This document shows, piece by piece, positions 37,420-47,237 of a stretch of DNA of 54,389 nt; within the stretch, counting starts at the first letter, position 1; every line of letters starts with the position of its first letter. The notes under the pieces are model-generated. The model was not told where the DNA came from. It did not search any database and saw only the letters and a list, made by a program, of their open reading frames with translations. The stretch lies in IMG/VR virus record IMGVR_UViG_3300044623_001268, positions 1 through 54,389 of that record; one strand, given 5' to 3'. This DNA is from a virus. The position numbers and the translations under genes are program-made.

Positions 37420-38418
37420 ATGAAAAATAAACAAATAATTAGTCCAGTTGGTCTTAAAGGAAATCAAATCCTTGAACGTCAATTATCTCTTATGGGTATC
37501 AAACCTATAAATGAAAATGAAAACAAAACAAATTCAGCTGTTGAATTAACTAAGATTGGACCAGATGATAACGCATATGCTATTGTTAGAGAAAATCATG
37601 AATATTATATCAAAAGAACAGATAAAAAATCTGGTTTGGTTTTGGAAGATTTCAAATATATTGGTGGTTTACAAAATAAAAAAGATGAATCTTACCCTAC
37701 TTATGCAAGAGCAATCAAACAATTAAACTTTAAGTTTAAATCTTTGGCTGAAGCTTTTAATAAAGGTGGTGATATCAACGTATTCGAAGATGATAATTTA
37801 TTATCTGAAAACGCTAGAGCTGGTGGTTTCTCTCAAATGGAAGGAAATGGTTTTTCTGGTGAAAACAATTTTGAAGAAAACAAAGAAATTATAAACAAGT
37901 TTGAGAAACAATATGGTGATGATGGTGAAAGTGCTTACTACGCTACTGCTAACAAACAAGGCAGAAACCCAGAAACTTTTGAAAAAAATGAAGGTATGAT
38001 GGGTGATGATGTTGAAGAAGGTTTGAATGAATTTGAACAAGCTATTGAAGAAATGATGGCTAGAGAAGATGGTGCTAACAATGAAATAAGTCATGATGAA
38101 TTTGACCTTGTTGAATATCTTAAATCTAAATTAGTTGAAAGAGGTATGGAAGTAACTCCAGAGAATATTTCAATGGTATCATTGGCTTATGAAGGTGGAA
38201 CTATTACTGATTTAGGTAAAATTGCATCTATTTTAACACAAATGAATGAAGAATTAAGTGGTAAACAATACAAAATAGATGCTAATCATAATGGTGAAAT
38301 TGATGGTGGTGATTTTCCTATTTTAAATTCTATGGAAGAAAGTATCAAAAGATTAGACAAAATGATTACTTCATTATCTGAAGGTACTGTAAAAAAAAAA
38401 GTAGCAACGAAAAAATAA
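37420..38418 (+). CDS. Virion structural protein, N-terminal part
   Basis: 332 residues. Residues about 45-115 form a compact domain (DNAYAIVRENHEYYIKRTDKKSGLVLEDFKYIGGLQNKKDESYPTYARAIKQLNFKF) that I associate with structural proteins of T4-like phages. The rest is acidic and ends SEGTVKKKVATKK at a stop just after an A10 run. In the -1 frame the run continues into SSNEKINEIKYKLKIDAPAK, the start of the next frame, so the real product is probably one protein of about 940 residues. Confidence 0.7.
   Translation: MKNKQIISPVGLKGNQILERQLSLMGIKPINENENKTNSAVELTKIGPDDNAYAIVRENHEYYIKRTDKKSGLVLEDFKYIGGLQNKKDESYPTYARAIKQLNFKFKSLAEAFNKGGDINVFEDDNLLSENARAGGFSQMEGNGFSGENNFEENKEIINKFEKQYGDDGESAYYATANKQGRNPETFEKNEGMMGDDVEEGLNEFEQAIEEMMAREDGANNEISHDEFDLVEYLKSKLVERGMEVTPENISMVSLAYEGGTITDLGKIASILTQMNEELSGKQYKIDANHNGEIDGGDFPILNSMEESIKRLDKMITSLSEGTVKKKVATKK
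38391..38400 (+). other. A10 tract, putative -1 frameshift site
   Basis: GTA AAA AAA AAA G in the upstream frame. The downstream frame is open from 38382, so a -1 slip within the tract joins both frames. Confidence 0.6.
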
Positions 38419-38435
38419 ACGAAATAAAATATAAG

Positions 38436-40283
38436 TTGAAGATTGATGCACCAGCCAAAGCGGCTCCAGCACCAGCTCCAGCGGAACCTATATCCGAACC
38501 AGCCGATGACGCTGGTTTCGGTGATTTTGGGGGTGAAGAACCAGCACCAGAGAATGACAATAAACCATTTAAAGACGAACCATTTGATGCTGGTGTAGAA
38601 GCTGACGAAGAAACTGACCCTAAAAAATTCATACAACAACTTACTGGTAAATTAGGTGAGTCTCTTAGAGCATACACTGACGAACAAGGTCAACCAGATT
38701 TTGATTTGGAAAAATTTGCTATAAACTCTTTATTGTCAGCAACTCATACTGCTGAAATGGATGAAGAAGACAGAAAAGATATAATCAAAAAAGTTAATAC
38801 ATCTGGTGATGATGGTGAAGATAATGAAGATGATAGCAACAATGATTCTGGTGATTCTGACGAGTCTGGTGATGAGTTTGGTGGTGATATGGGTGACCTT
38901 GAAAATTCTGATGAAGAAGGTTTACAAGAAGGTGCTTTCATATTGGATAAAGACCAAATAAAAAGAAGTAGTTTATTTGCACCAAAAGGTAGCAAAGAAG
39001 CTGAATTCAAACATGATGAAGAAACTTTAGAAGAAAGTTTATGGGGTAATATTGCTAAAAAGAATGATGAAGGTAGACCAGCAGCACAACCAGGTGATAA
39101 AGGTTATCCAGATAAAAAACAATGGGATAAATTAACCAAAGAAGAAGGAATTGATGAATTAAATAAATCAACTTATAACAATGCTGCGGCTGCTGCTTTG
39201 GGTAAAGGTGATGGAAATTTAGCCATGGACTTTTTATCACATTCAAATGAGATGGGTATTGATAATACAGTGTCTACATTACCTAACGCTTCATCAAACA
39301 ATTATATGTTTTGGCAAAATCTTAAAACTATAGCACATGCCGCAACTGAAATTCTAAAAATGGATTATAACAATGTTGATACATTGATAGCTAATGGACA
39401 CGCATGGGCTGTTGACCATCTAGCAACTTCTGCTGATGATGTAGAAGAGGTATATCACTTCTTAGAAGCAACTATGGAATATGATGATAGTTTAGACTAT
39501 GATGGTGAAACTGAAGGTGGTTATGAAGATGAATACGGTTCTGTTGAAAACGTAAATATGAATGAAGCTGAATATCATGGTAAAGAAGTTAAATTGGGTA
39601 AACCAAGTTCTGGTGATGTTAAAAACAAGAAATTCAAAGTTTATGTTAAAAACAAAAAAGGAAACGTTGTAAAGGTTAATTTTGGTGATGCTAATATGGA
39701 AATCAAAAGAGATAATCCAAAAAATAAAAAATCTTTCAGAGCAAGACATAAATGTTCTCAAGCAAAAGATAGAACAACACCTAAATATTGGTCATGTAAA
39801 ATGTGGTCATCAAAACCAGTTTCTAAAATTGTTGGTGAAAATTTGGTTTTTAATGAAAAAAATAGTACCTTTGATAAAAACTATTTAATTATGAAAATAC
39901 AAGAAACTTTTAATCATGATACTGAACCAATGATTCAACCGCAAACTAAACCAAAAGTGGTTCCTTCTCCAGATAAAGTGCAACCTAATATAGCACCAAG
40001 TAGAAAAAATAAACCTTTTTTACCAATGCCAGCGGTTACACCAGACCCAAAAGCAATTAATGAAGGTGTTTGGAATAATATTATGAAAGGTGTTAGAGGT
40101 GGTTCTCAACATGGTCCTTGGTCAATAATTGCTATTGATAACAATAGAGTAGTTGGTCAAGATATCAGTATCGAAATTAAAGATGCAATACCAGCTCATT
40201 ACGAAGATATGAAGAGAAAATACCCTAACTCTAGATTAAGGATAGAAGATAACGAAGGTCGTATAGTTTGGGAAAGTAAATAA
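38436..40283 (+). CDS. Virion structural protein, C-terminal part (DUF5872-like)
   Basis: Shown from a TTG at 38436, a poor start; the frame is open from 38382 and probably continues the previous gene. The N-terminal part is low-complexity Ala/Pro then acidic (DDGEDNEDDSNNDSGD around 125-140). Residues about 375-460 carry GKEVKLGKPSSGD, VKVNFGDANMEIKRDNP, KSFRARHKCSQAKDRTTPKYWSCKMW, the DUF5872 pattern with paired Cys. The last 70 residues form another small domain (NEGVWNNIMKGVRGGSQHGPWSI). Late virion or prohead component. Confidence 0.7.
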   Translation: MKIDAPAKAAPAPAPAEPISEPADDAGFGDFGGEEPAPENDNKPFKDEPFDAGVEADEETDPKKFIQQLTGKLGESLRAYTDEQGQPDFDLEKFAINSLLSATHTAEMDEEDRKDIIKKVNTSGDDGEDNEDDSNNDSGDSDESGDEFGGDMGDLENSDEEGLQEGAFILDKDQIKRSSLFAPKGSKEAEFKHDEETLEESLWGNIAKKNDEGRPAAQPGDKGYPDKKQWDKLTKEEGIDELNKSTYNNAAAAALGKGDGNLAMDFLSHSNEMGIDNTVSTLPNASSNNYMFWQNLKTIAHAATEILKMDYNNVDTLIANGHAWAVDHLATSADDVEEVYHFLEATMEYDDSLDYDGETEGGYEDEYGSVENVNMNEAEYHGKEVKLGKPSSGDVKNKKFKVYVKNKKGNVVKVNFGDANMEIKRDNPKNKKSFRARHKCSQAKDRTTPKYWSCKMWSSKPVSKIVGENLVFNEKNSTFDKNYLIMKIQETFNHDTEPMIQPQTKPKVVPSPDKVQPNIAPSRKNKPFLPMPAVTPDPKAINEGVWNNIMKGVRGGSQHGPWSIIAIDNNRVVGQDISIEIKDAIPAHYEDMKRKYPNSRLRIEDNEGRIVWESK

Positions 40284-40696
40284 TGAAAGAACTTTTTTTA
40301 ATATATGTAAATAGAGTTGGTAAAGATTACAAAGGTAATTTCATTTATGAATTTATCTTTTCTGATACTACCAAAGGTATTGATGGTGATGATTGGGATA
40401 CTTTTCCAGCATCTGGAAGACCATCTGCACCACATGACCATTACATTAAAAAAGTTGGTAGATTAGAATCTGAACTAAACTTAGATGTTATTCAAGATAG
40501 TGATACGTTTGCTGTTTGGGATGCAATTGATGATGTTATAGCTTTGGCTTGGGAAAACATAAATGCTTATGATGCTTACCCAGAGAAAAGACTTTGTTTT
40601 AAATTTGGTGAGGATGCTGAATCAGTTGAATCCAAACTATACGAAAAAGACCTAATATTACAATATAAAAAACAAACACATGAAAAAGAAAAATAA
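40283..40696 (+). CDS. Hypothetical late protein, 137 aa
   Basis: Start overlaps the previous stop (TAATG), and its end overlaps the next start by 17 nt, so it is firmly inside the late operon. Acidic, with DDWDTFPASGRPSAPHDHYIKKVGRLE and DTFAVWDAIDDVIALAWENINAYD. No recognised fold. Likely virion or assembly protein by position. Confidence 0.7.
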   Translation: MKELFLIYVNRVGKDYKGNFIYEFIFSDTTKGIDGDDWDTFPASGRPSAPHDHYIKKVGRLESELNLDVIQDSDTFAVWDAIDDVIALAWENINAYDAYPEKRLCFKFGEDAESVESKLYEKDLILQYKKQTHEKEK

Positions 40697-41693
40697 TATA
40701 CAAGAAACTATGTTTAATAATAGTTCATCTTCAAATTCAAAAACAACCGTTAATGTTCAAAAAAAAGATTTAGCTTCAGTCGCTAATGATTTGAAAAAGT
40801 TAGGTAAAGATGTTAATGTTAATGTAGTTGATGAGGAATTAAACGTATTGGAACCAGAGGCAGTTATTGCACCTCAAGATAATGCAACAATAAAATATTT
40901 ATCAAACGTTATTGATAATAAAACTGGTGAGATATCACAACCTTTTACTATTGGTGCTCAAAAATATCAAATGATTAGAGGTTTAGCTAATGATAACCAA
41001 ATTGTTATGGCTGTTTTTGCACATGATGAAACTGATGATAATGGATGTAATCGTATACATACAATTGAAGAATTTGAACAAAAAATAGCTTTACCAGCAA
41101 AACAAAAAATTGAAGAGGAAGAAGCTAAAGCTATGGAGGAATCAAAAGCAATGGAAGAAGCTAAAGAAGACACATATGAAGGTCGTAAACATTTTTTAGT
41201 TAAAAGAGGTACGAATGAAGTTAGAAGTTTTGGTAGTATTAAAGAAATGTTATCTAGCGGTAAGTCAGAGGAAGAAGATTATATGGGTGTTAGTGAGTTT
41301 AAAAAACATATGAATGATAAGATGTTTGGTTCTAAGAAAAGAAAATCTGAATCATTGAATGAAATAACACCAACTGGTGAAGAATCTGATGAGGAAATGA
41401 ATGCAAAAGCCAAAAAACTTATGGATATGATTAAATCAAAACTTCCAAATGTTATCGCTACAATCAAAACTCCAGTAGCTCAGAGAGAAGTTATCGCAGC
41501 ATTTGCTGAACTTATTGGCGTACCTAGAAATGGTTTAACCGATTTGGTTTCTGGATTAAAAGATTTGGCTAAACAACCAAAATCACCAGAACAACCAATG
41601 AATGAAAGGGTTGTTTTAACAAAAGCAATGGTAGAGGCATATGGTAAAAAAAGAAATGTTATAAAAACAATTAAAATTAAAGATATAAAATAA
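40680..41693 (+). CDS. Virion-associated protein, 337 aa
   Basis: N-terminal 90 residues polar; middle contains INPFTIGAQKYQMIRG-like segment (QPFTIGAQKYQMIRGLANDNQIVMAVFAHDETDDNGCNRIHTIEEFEQ), followed by a Glu/Lys helix and GRKHFLVKRGTNEVRSF. The C-terminal part has KLMDMIKSKLPNVIATIKTPVAQREVIAAFAELIGVPR. Overlaps neighbours at both ends. Assigned as structural by position only. Confidence 0.65.
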   Translation: MKKKNNIQETMFNNSSSSNSKTTVNVQKKDLASVANDLKKLGKDVNVNVVDEELNVLEPEAVIAPQDNATIKYLSNVIDNKTGEISQPFTIGAQKYQMIRGLANDNQIVMAVFAHDETDDNGCNRIHTIEEFEQKIALPAKQKIEEEEAKAMEESKAMEEAKEDTYEGRKHFLVKRGTNEVRSFGSIKEMLSSGKSEEEDYMGVSEFKKHMNDKMFGSKKRKSESLNEITPTGEESDEEMNAKAKKLMDMIKSKLPNVIATIKTPVAQREVIAAFAELIGVPRNGLTDLVSGLKDLAKQPKSPEQPMNERVVLTKAMVEAYGKKRNVIKTIKIKDIK

Positions 41694-42994
41694 TGAGCGA
41701 TTACAGAAAAATAGCTGAAGAAGCATTAAGAAAGTCAAAATTGGGTAAACAAGTTAGCACCGCTAAACCTTTAAATGAAAGTATTTTATATCCAGAAGGT
41801 ATGTCTGAAAGAATGGCACCTCAACTTGAAGAGGATTTGAAAAACGATAGACATTCATTAAGTGGTAGTCCAGTTTTACCAGAAGGTCATGAAAATAGAT
41901 TTGAAGAAACTATTATGGGTGAAAGGTTTAATGAAGTTGCAAAACGTTATAAAAGAGCGTTTGAATGTGATTCAATAGATAATTCTGACGTTATGGGTAA
42001 AATGATGCCATTGGTTTATGAAACTATGGGTTTAGAAACAAAACACAGAAAAGAATTAATTGAATTAGCAATTAAAATGATTCGTGAAGAATATGATATG
42101 GATGAAGATGCTGTTGAAATAAACGCAGAATTAACACCACATATCAACATGGAAGGTACGAAAAAGAATCCTAAACCAATTACTGTTGAAATGGAGTTTG
42201 GTAATCATGATGAGATGGTCAACGCCAACAAAGAAGTTTATAAAAGAAGATTTCTAAATGCAATGACACAAGGTGCTGCAAAAAAATGTAACCATATGTT
42301 TCATATGGCTGACGATGAATTGACAGACATTGACCCTCGTTTAGCAAATAAATACAGTAAAATGATGGCAGCTGCTGATTATATGTATTACATTATCCCT
42401 AATATGGAAAATGGTACAAATGGTGGTGTTGTTAGTGTTGAATTCCCTACTAAATCAAACCCAAAAGCTGTTATCAATGCACAAGCAATGGTGTTGCCAG
42501 TTCTTATCCATGAATTGGTTAAAGGTGTTATGGAAATTTTATCAGCACATGGTTTACCACAAGATAAAAAAACTGGTGAATTTGTTATTGGTAAAGCTGA
42601 TTTCTTAGCTGCTGAACCATGGGATATGCGTATGGGTCCAGGTCTGTGGGGTCGATTCACAAATGCTATCGAACCAGATGACTTTCATTTGAAACATCAC
42701 GTATATAGTGAAATGGCAGCATTACCAGTTGACGATTTCAACTATAAAATGAGAGAAGTAATGGCTAACACCGCTGAAGGTAAGAAGATTATTAAAGATA
42801 TTGTTAATGAAGTTAATCGTTCTTTACAAGAAGAAGAATACAATCAAGCAATGGGTGATGTCGATAATCAAGAGAAAGAAATTTCTAATGAAGAAGGTTT
42901 TAATTTTGACGAACTTATGGGTGGAACAACATTTGGTAGTTCAGATGATAAGCCAGAAGAAGAAAGTGGTTTTGATATTGATGAATTATTTTAA
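41693..42994 (+). CDS. Virion structural protein, 433 aa
   Basis: Starts on the last base of the previous stop. Landmarks: FNEVAKRYKRAFECDS, a long helical middle, VLIHELVKGVMEILSAHGLP (about 265-284), LAAEPWDMRMGPGLWGRF, KHHVYSEMAALPVDDFNYKMREVMA. The HELVKG segment resembles a metal site only superficially. The same landmark order occurs in T4-like phage structural proteins as I recall them. The tail is acidic (SDDKPEEESGFDIDELF). Last gene before a terminator and the terminase. Confidence 0.7.
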   Translation: MSDYRKIAEEALRKSKLGKQVSTAKPLNESILYPEGMSERMAPQLEEDLKNDRHSLSGSPVLPEGHENRFEETIMGERFNEVAKRYKRAFECDSIDNSDVMGKMMPLVYETMGLETKHRKELIELAIKMIREEYDMDEDAVEINAELTPHINMEGTKKNPKPITVEMEFGNHDEMVNANKEVYKRRFLNAMTQGAAKKCNHMFHMADDELTDIDPRLANKYSKMMAAADYMYYIIPNMENGTNGGVVSVEFPTKSNPKAVINAQAMVLPVLIHELVKGVMEILSAHGLPQDKKTGEFVIGKADFLAAEPWDMRMGPGLWGRFTNAIEPDDFHLKHHVYSEMAALPVDDFNYKMREVMANTAEGKKIIKDIVNEVNRSLQEEEYNQAMGDVDNQEKEISNEEGFNFDELMGGTTFGSSDDKPEEESGFDIDELF

Positions 42995-43017
42995 AAATTA
43001 GTAACATAATTATAGAT

Positions 43018-43040
43018 AAAGGCTCCGTTTGGGGCCTTTG
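43018..43040 (+). terminator. Intrinsic terminator
   Basis: AAAGGCTCC-gttt-GGGGCCTTT with one mismatch; weak T tail. Confidence 0.65.
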
Positions 43041-43074
43041 TCATTTGTATTAAACATTTTTACTTGATTTCAGC

Positions 43075-43084
43075 ATATTTATTA
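43075..43084 (+). promoter_or_regulatory. Late-type box for terminase
   Basis: ATATTTATTA 11 nt before ATG 43096. Confidence 0.55.
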
Positions 43085-43095
43085 CTAAAAAGAAT

Positions 43096-44862
43096 ATGCT
43101 AACAACACAAGAAATATTTAAAGAATACGCAAGATGTCTTACCCAACCGACATATGCTATTGAAACATATTTGGAAACGTTTGATAAAACTCAAGAGGGT
43201 TTTGTCCCATTTAAGCTATTCCCTCGACAAAAAGAAATTATTAGTGCATACGAAAAACACCGTTTTAATATTGTAACAAAACCACGTCAAGCTGGTGTAT
43301 CAACAACAACAGCAGCATATATGTCAATCAAAGTTGGTTTTGCTGATTCTGAAAACCCAGAAAATATTCTAATTATTGCCAATAAGCAAGAGTTAGCTTT
43401 TGAGTTTTTGGCAAAGATTAAAGATTTCCTAAATCAATTACCTAGGTGGATATGGGGACATGAATATTATGGCAACCCTAAAAACGAGGGTAAATCAATT
43501 TTCCTTACAGATTCAAAGAAAGAGATTAAATTACCTAACGGTAGTCGTGTAAAAGCAGTAGCAACTTCTAAAGATGCCTTGAGGGGTTTTACACCTACAT
43601 TCCTTATTATGGATGAGGCAGCTTATATTGATAACGGAGCTGAAGTATTTGGTGCGGCACTTACTGCATTGGGTACTGGGGGTAGAGCAACACTTATTTC
43701 AACACCTAATGGTATGGATGCATTGTATTATAAAACATACGACCAAGCAAGAAACAAAAAGAATAGTTTCAACATTGTAGAGATGAAATGGTTTGAAGAT
43801 TTACGTTACAATAAAGATTTAAGTTGGATAAAAGGTGATGAAGTATCAAAAGAATATGAATTTACTTTTGTGTCTTATACTAGAATGATTGAAGATGGGT
43901 GGAAACCAACATCTACATGGTATGAAGAAATGTGTAGAGGTATGAACAACGATGCCAAAATGATTGCACAAGAGTTAGATGTGTCATTTATTGGTTCTGG
44001 GGGTAATGTAATCAATGAAGAATATATCGATTTCCATGAAAAAAACAATGTAAAACAACCAAAATACACTGCTGGTTTAGAACAAGAGATATGGATATGG
44101 GAAGAACCCCAAGAAGGTCACCAATACATAATGGGTGTCGATGTATCCAGAGGTGATGGTGAAGATGCGTCTACAATGGTTATTATAGATTTTACTACCA
44201 TGGAACAAGTAATGGAATACCAAGGTAAAATACAACCAGATTTGTTGGCTCAAATAGTTGAAGAATATGGTAATTTATACAAGTCTTATACGGTAGTCGA
44301 TGTTACTGGTGGTATGGGTGTTTCTACAGTACTTAAATTATTAGAATTCGAATACAAACGATTACATTATGATTCAACTAATGGGAAAATACTTTCAGCT
44401 AGACAAAGAGAGTTAACATCATATGATAGAAGCAATAGTAACAAGATACCTGGTTTTCATGCAACAAATGTACGTTTACCAATGATTTCTAATTTAGAAT
44501 ATATGATTAGAACAAATGGTGTTAAGATTCGTTCAAGTAGAATGATTTCAGAAATGAAAACATTTATCTATAAAAACGGTAGACCAGACCACATGGAGGG
44601 CTACCATGATGATTTACTTATGTCTTTGGGTATGGCTTTATGGGTTTTGGAACATTCGTTTAAAAATCTAGAAAAATTAGAGAAACAAACCAAAGCAATG
44701 TTATCTAGTTGGGCTTCTTCAGCTAATGTATCACCTACAGTGTCAACTATTAACCCAGAAACAAAACAAATTGAAAAGAAAATAAACCCCAATCATAGTG
44801 CATATAAAAATGTACAAGACCCTAAAGGTGAATATGCTTGGTTATTTGGAAAAATTAAATAA
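43096..44862 (+). CDS. Terminase large subunit (T4 gp17-like)
   Basis: 588 residues. ATPase domain: Q45 in FPRQKEII, Walker A KPRQAGVST (62-70), Walker B TFLIMDEAA (168-176), coupling motif LISTPNG. Nuclease domain: MGVDVSRGDGEDAS (D349), VVDVTGGMG (D402), and HDDLLMSLGMAL near 515, giving the three acids of the RNase H-like headful nuclease. It pumps DNA into the prohead through the portal and cuts the concatemer. No small terminase gene is recognisable beside it. Confidence 0.95.
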   Translation: MLTTQEIFKEYARCLTQPTYAIETYLETFDKTQEGFVPFKLFPRQKEIISAYEKHRFNIVTKPRQAGVSTTTAAYMSIKVGFADSENPENILIIANKQELAFEFLAKIKDFLNQLPRWIWGHEYYGNPKNEGKSIFLTDSKKEIKLPNGSRVKAVATSKDALRGFTPTFLIMDEAAYIDNGAEVFGAALTALGTGGRATLISTPNGMDALYYKTYDQARNKKNSFNIVEMKWFEDLRYNKDLSWIKGDEVSKEYEFTFVSYTRMIEDGWKPTSTWYEEMCRGMNNDAKMIAQELDVSFIGSGGNVINEEYIDFHEKNNVKQPKYTAGLEQEIWIWEEPQEGHQYIMGVDVSRGDGEDASTMVIIDFTTMEQVMEYQGKIQPDLLAQIVEEYGNLYKSYTVVDVTGGMGVSTVLKLLEFEYKRLHYDSTNGKILSARQRELTSYDRSNSNKIPGFHATNVRLPMISNLEYMIRTNGVKIRSSRMISEMKTFIYKNGRPDHMEGYHDDLLMSLGMALWVLEHSFKNLEKLEKQTKAMLSSWASSANVSPTVSTINPETKQIEKKINPNHSAYKNVQDPKGEYAWLFGKIK

Positions 44863-44870
44863 ATATTAAA

Positions 44871-45107
44871 ATGGCAATAGAGAAAAAAGTATTCATGCTA
44901 AAAAGTGCTGGTGGTAACGTTTTATATAAATGGTCACCAAACCCTAATGATTTATCAAAAAAACAATCTACTGGTAGACCATTCTATTGTGACGCAGTAG
45001 CTGGTTCACAAGGTCAAGATTGGATAACAACATACGTATATAATTTAGAAGTGGTAAATCATGAACAAGCACATTTTGCCTATGTAGAGTGTGGTTATCT
45101 TGAATAA
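44871..45107 (+). CDS. Small late protein between terminase and portal
   Basis: 78 residues, starting 8 nt after the terminase stop. Beta-rich with several Trp and Tyr (GGNVLYKWSPNPNDLSKKQSTG, TTYVYNLEVVNHEQAHFAYVECGY). No family recognised. Position suggests a head-completion or packaging accessory protein. Confidence 0.65.
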   Translation: MAIEKKVFMLKSAGGNVLYKWSPNPNDLSKKQSTGRPFYCDAVAGSQGQDWITTYVYNLEVVNHEQAHFAYVECGYLE

Positions 45108-45108
45108 C

Positions 45109-45116
45109 TATTTATT
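45109..45116 (+). promoter_or_regulatory. Late-type box for portal gene
   Basis: TATTTATT 38 nt before ATG 45154. Confidence 0.4.
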
Positions 45117-45153
45117 TTACCAATAAATTAATTATATTTTAATAAAAAAAATT

Positions 45154-47190
45154 ATGGCAGAAAGAAATTTAACTATATTCCAAAGATTAGGGCAAGTAAT
45201 TAGCCCAGACGGTATAAAACCAAAAAAACAACCATCAACTCAACGATACAATATTGGTAATGGTGAGTTATTGAAAACAGATAATAAAGCTGAATTTGAA
45301 TCAGCTAAATTACAAGCACAACAAAACAAATATTTAGGTTCTGTTTGGAAGAAAGTTGAAAGTGGATTATTCCAACAATCAATCAACTACGAAACAACAC
45401 GTATTGGTTCTTATGCCGATTTTGAAGCTATGGAGTTCTATCCAACAATTGCAGCGGCTTTGGACGTTATGATGGAGGAATCAACAACTCTAAATGACCA
45501 AGGTAAAATGATGAATATATACTCTGATAGTAAACGTGTAAAAACAATATTAGAAGATTTATTTTTCAATAGATTAGATTTCCATACTTCTGGACCAATG
45601 TGGACTAGAAATACATGTAAATACGGTGATAACTTTGTTTATTTGAACATTGATGCTGATAATGGTATCGTTGGTGCAAAACAAATGCCTAACTACGAAA
45701 TGGAAAGAAGAGAGTCTGGTTTATTCGATATGATTAGTGGTAGAGAATTACCAGATAACGAAGTTTCTTCTGGAGATAAAGTAAAATTCTTTTGGAGAGG
45801 TCGTGATGTTGAATTCAATTCATGGCAAATTGCTCACTTTAGATTATTGGGTGATGATAGACGTTTACCTTACGGTACATCTGTATTAGAGAAGGCTAGA
45901 CGTATTTGGAAACAGTTATTATTATCAGAGGACAGTATGCTTGTTTATCGTGTAACTAGAGCACCAGAAAGACGTGTATACAAAATCTATGTTGGTAATA
46001 TTGATGATGCTGATGTTGAACCATACGTAAACGCTATCGCTGATAGATTTAAACGTATGCCTATCGTTGACCCACAAACTGGACAAATCGATTTACGTTA
46101 CAATCAATTGGCAAATGACCAAGATTTCTTTATTCCAGTAAGGGATGAGAACGCACCAAACCCTATCGATACTTTACCAGGTGCGTCTAACTTAGACCAA
46201 ATTGCTGATATTGAATACCTAAGAAGTAATTTATTTACAGCATTGAGAGTTCCTAAACCATTTTTAGGTTTTGATGAGACAACTGGTGATGGTAAAAACT
46301 TAGCAATTCAAGATATTCGTTTTTCTAGAACGATAAATAGAATACAACAATCAATCCTACAAGAATTAAACAAAATTGCTATTATCCATTTATACCTTTT
46401 AGGTTTTGAGGATGATTTAGATAATTTTACACTTACACTTAATAATCCATCAACACAAGCTGAAATGCTTAAAGTTGAACACTTACAAAATAAAGTTACA
46501 CTTCTTAAAGATGCTGTATCTGATATTGGTAATGGATTTGGTGTTATGTCATGGACTCGTGCTCATAGAGAAATTATGGGTTGGTCTGATGATGAAATCA
46601 AACAAGATTTACTTGAACAACGTATGGAGAAAGCTGCTTCTGCTGAATTGGCTAATACTTCTGCTGTTATTAAACATACTGGTATGTTTGACAATGTTGA
46701 TAGAATCTATGGTGATTTTGAAGCTGCTTTAAACGGTGGTGGTGGTGCAGCTGAAGGTGGAGACGCTGAAGGTGGTGCTATTGGCGGTGGAGGCGGTGGA
46801 GGCTTCGGAGGCGGTGGAATGGGTGGTGAAGACCTAGATTTCGGTGATGAAGCTGGGGCTGAAGCTGGGGCTGAAGGTGAAGAAGCTGCTGCTGATACAG
46901 AAGCTGGTGGTGATGTTGGTGCTTTAGAGGCAGCTACAGAAGCTGAACCAGTTGCTGAATCAATTAAAAAAATGGAAAAATTATTGACTGAAAGAAAACA
47001 AGTTTTATCTGGAAAATTAAACCAAAGAAGCGATAAATATAAAAATAGATTTGTTGATGCATTGGTTGAAACAATCAAACCAGACCAAACTAAAAAAGTT
47101 GAAAATGTTAAAATTTATAACCAAAATTTAAAGATAAATAAAGATATTGATAATATGATTGGTGATATTGATAAAATGTTAGAAGAATAA
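45154..47190 (+). CDS. Portal protein (T4 gp20-like)
   Basis: 678 residues. Core about 60-510 shows T4-type portal features: EFYPTIAAALDVMMEESTTLND, GDNFVYLNIDADNGIVGAKQMP, RLPYGTSVLEKARRIWKQLLLSEDSMLVYRVTRAPERRVYKIYVGNI, FIPVRDENAPNPIDTLPGASNLDQIADIEYLRSNLFTALRVPKPFL. After residue 525 a Gly/Ala/Glu-rich low-complexity stretch (GGGGAAEGGDAEGG, GGGGGGFGGGG) leads to a helical C-terminus. It forms the dodecameric ring at the packaging vertex. Confidence 0.95.
   Translation: MAERNLTIFQRLGQVISPDGIKPKKQPSTQRYNIGNGELLKTDNKAEFESAKLQAQQNKYLGSVWKKVESGLFQQSINYETTRIGSYADFEAMEFYPTIAAALDVMMEESTTLNDQGKMMNIYSDSKRVKTILEDLFFNRLDFHTSGPMWTRNTCKYGDNFVYLNIDADNGIVGAKQMPNYEMERRESGLFDMISGRELPDNEVSSGDKVKFFWRGRDVEFNSWQIAHFRLLGDDRRLPYGTSVLEKARRIWKQLLLSEDSMLVYRVTRAPERRVYKIYVGNIDDADVEPYVNAIADRFKRMPIVDPQTGQIDLRYNQLANDQDFFIPVRDENAPNPIDTLPGASNLDQIADIEYLRSNLFTALRVPKPFLGFDETTGDGKNLAIQDIRFSRTINRIQQSILQELNKIAIIHLYLLGFEDDLDNFTLTLNNPSTQAEMLKVEHLQNKVTLLKDAVSDIGNGFGVMSWTRAHREIMGWSDDEIKQDLLEQRMEKAASAELANTSAVIKHTGMFDNVDRIYGDFEAALNGGGGAAEGGDAEGGAIGGGGGGGFGGGGMGGEDLDFGDEAGAEAGAEGEEAAADTEAGGDVGALEAATEAEPVAESIKKMEKLLTERKQVLSGKLNQRSDKYKNRFVDALVETIKPDQTKKVENVKIYNQNLKINKDIDNMIGDIDKMLEE
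46732..46940 (+). repeat. Gly/Ala/Glu-rich low-complexity coding tract
   Basis: GGTGGT- and GCTGAA-type triplets in the portal C-terminal part; local GC is far above the genome average. Confidence 0.75.
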
Positions 47191-47212
47191 TAGCTTTTAC
47201 AAGTAAAATAAG

Positions 47213-47222
47213 ATATTTATAA
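47213..47222 (+). promoter_or_regulatory. Late-type box for 47238 gene
   Basis: ATATTTATAA 15 nt before ATG 47238. Confidence 0.6.
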
Positions 47223-47237
47223 TAAAAAAAACAAAGT

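Noticed and set aside
42489-42504. HELVKG in the 41693 product as a metallopeptidase site
   Set aside because: Lacks the second histidine of HExxH, and the surrounding sequence is that of a structural protein.
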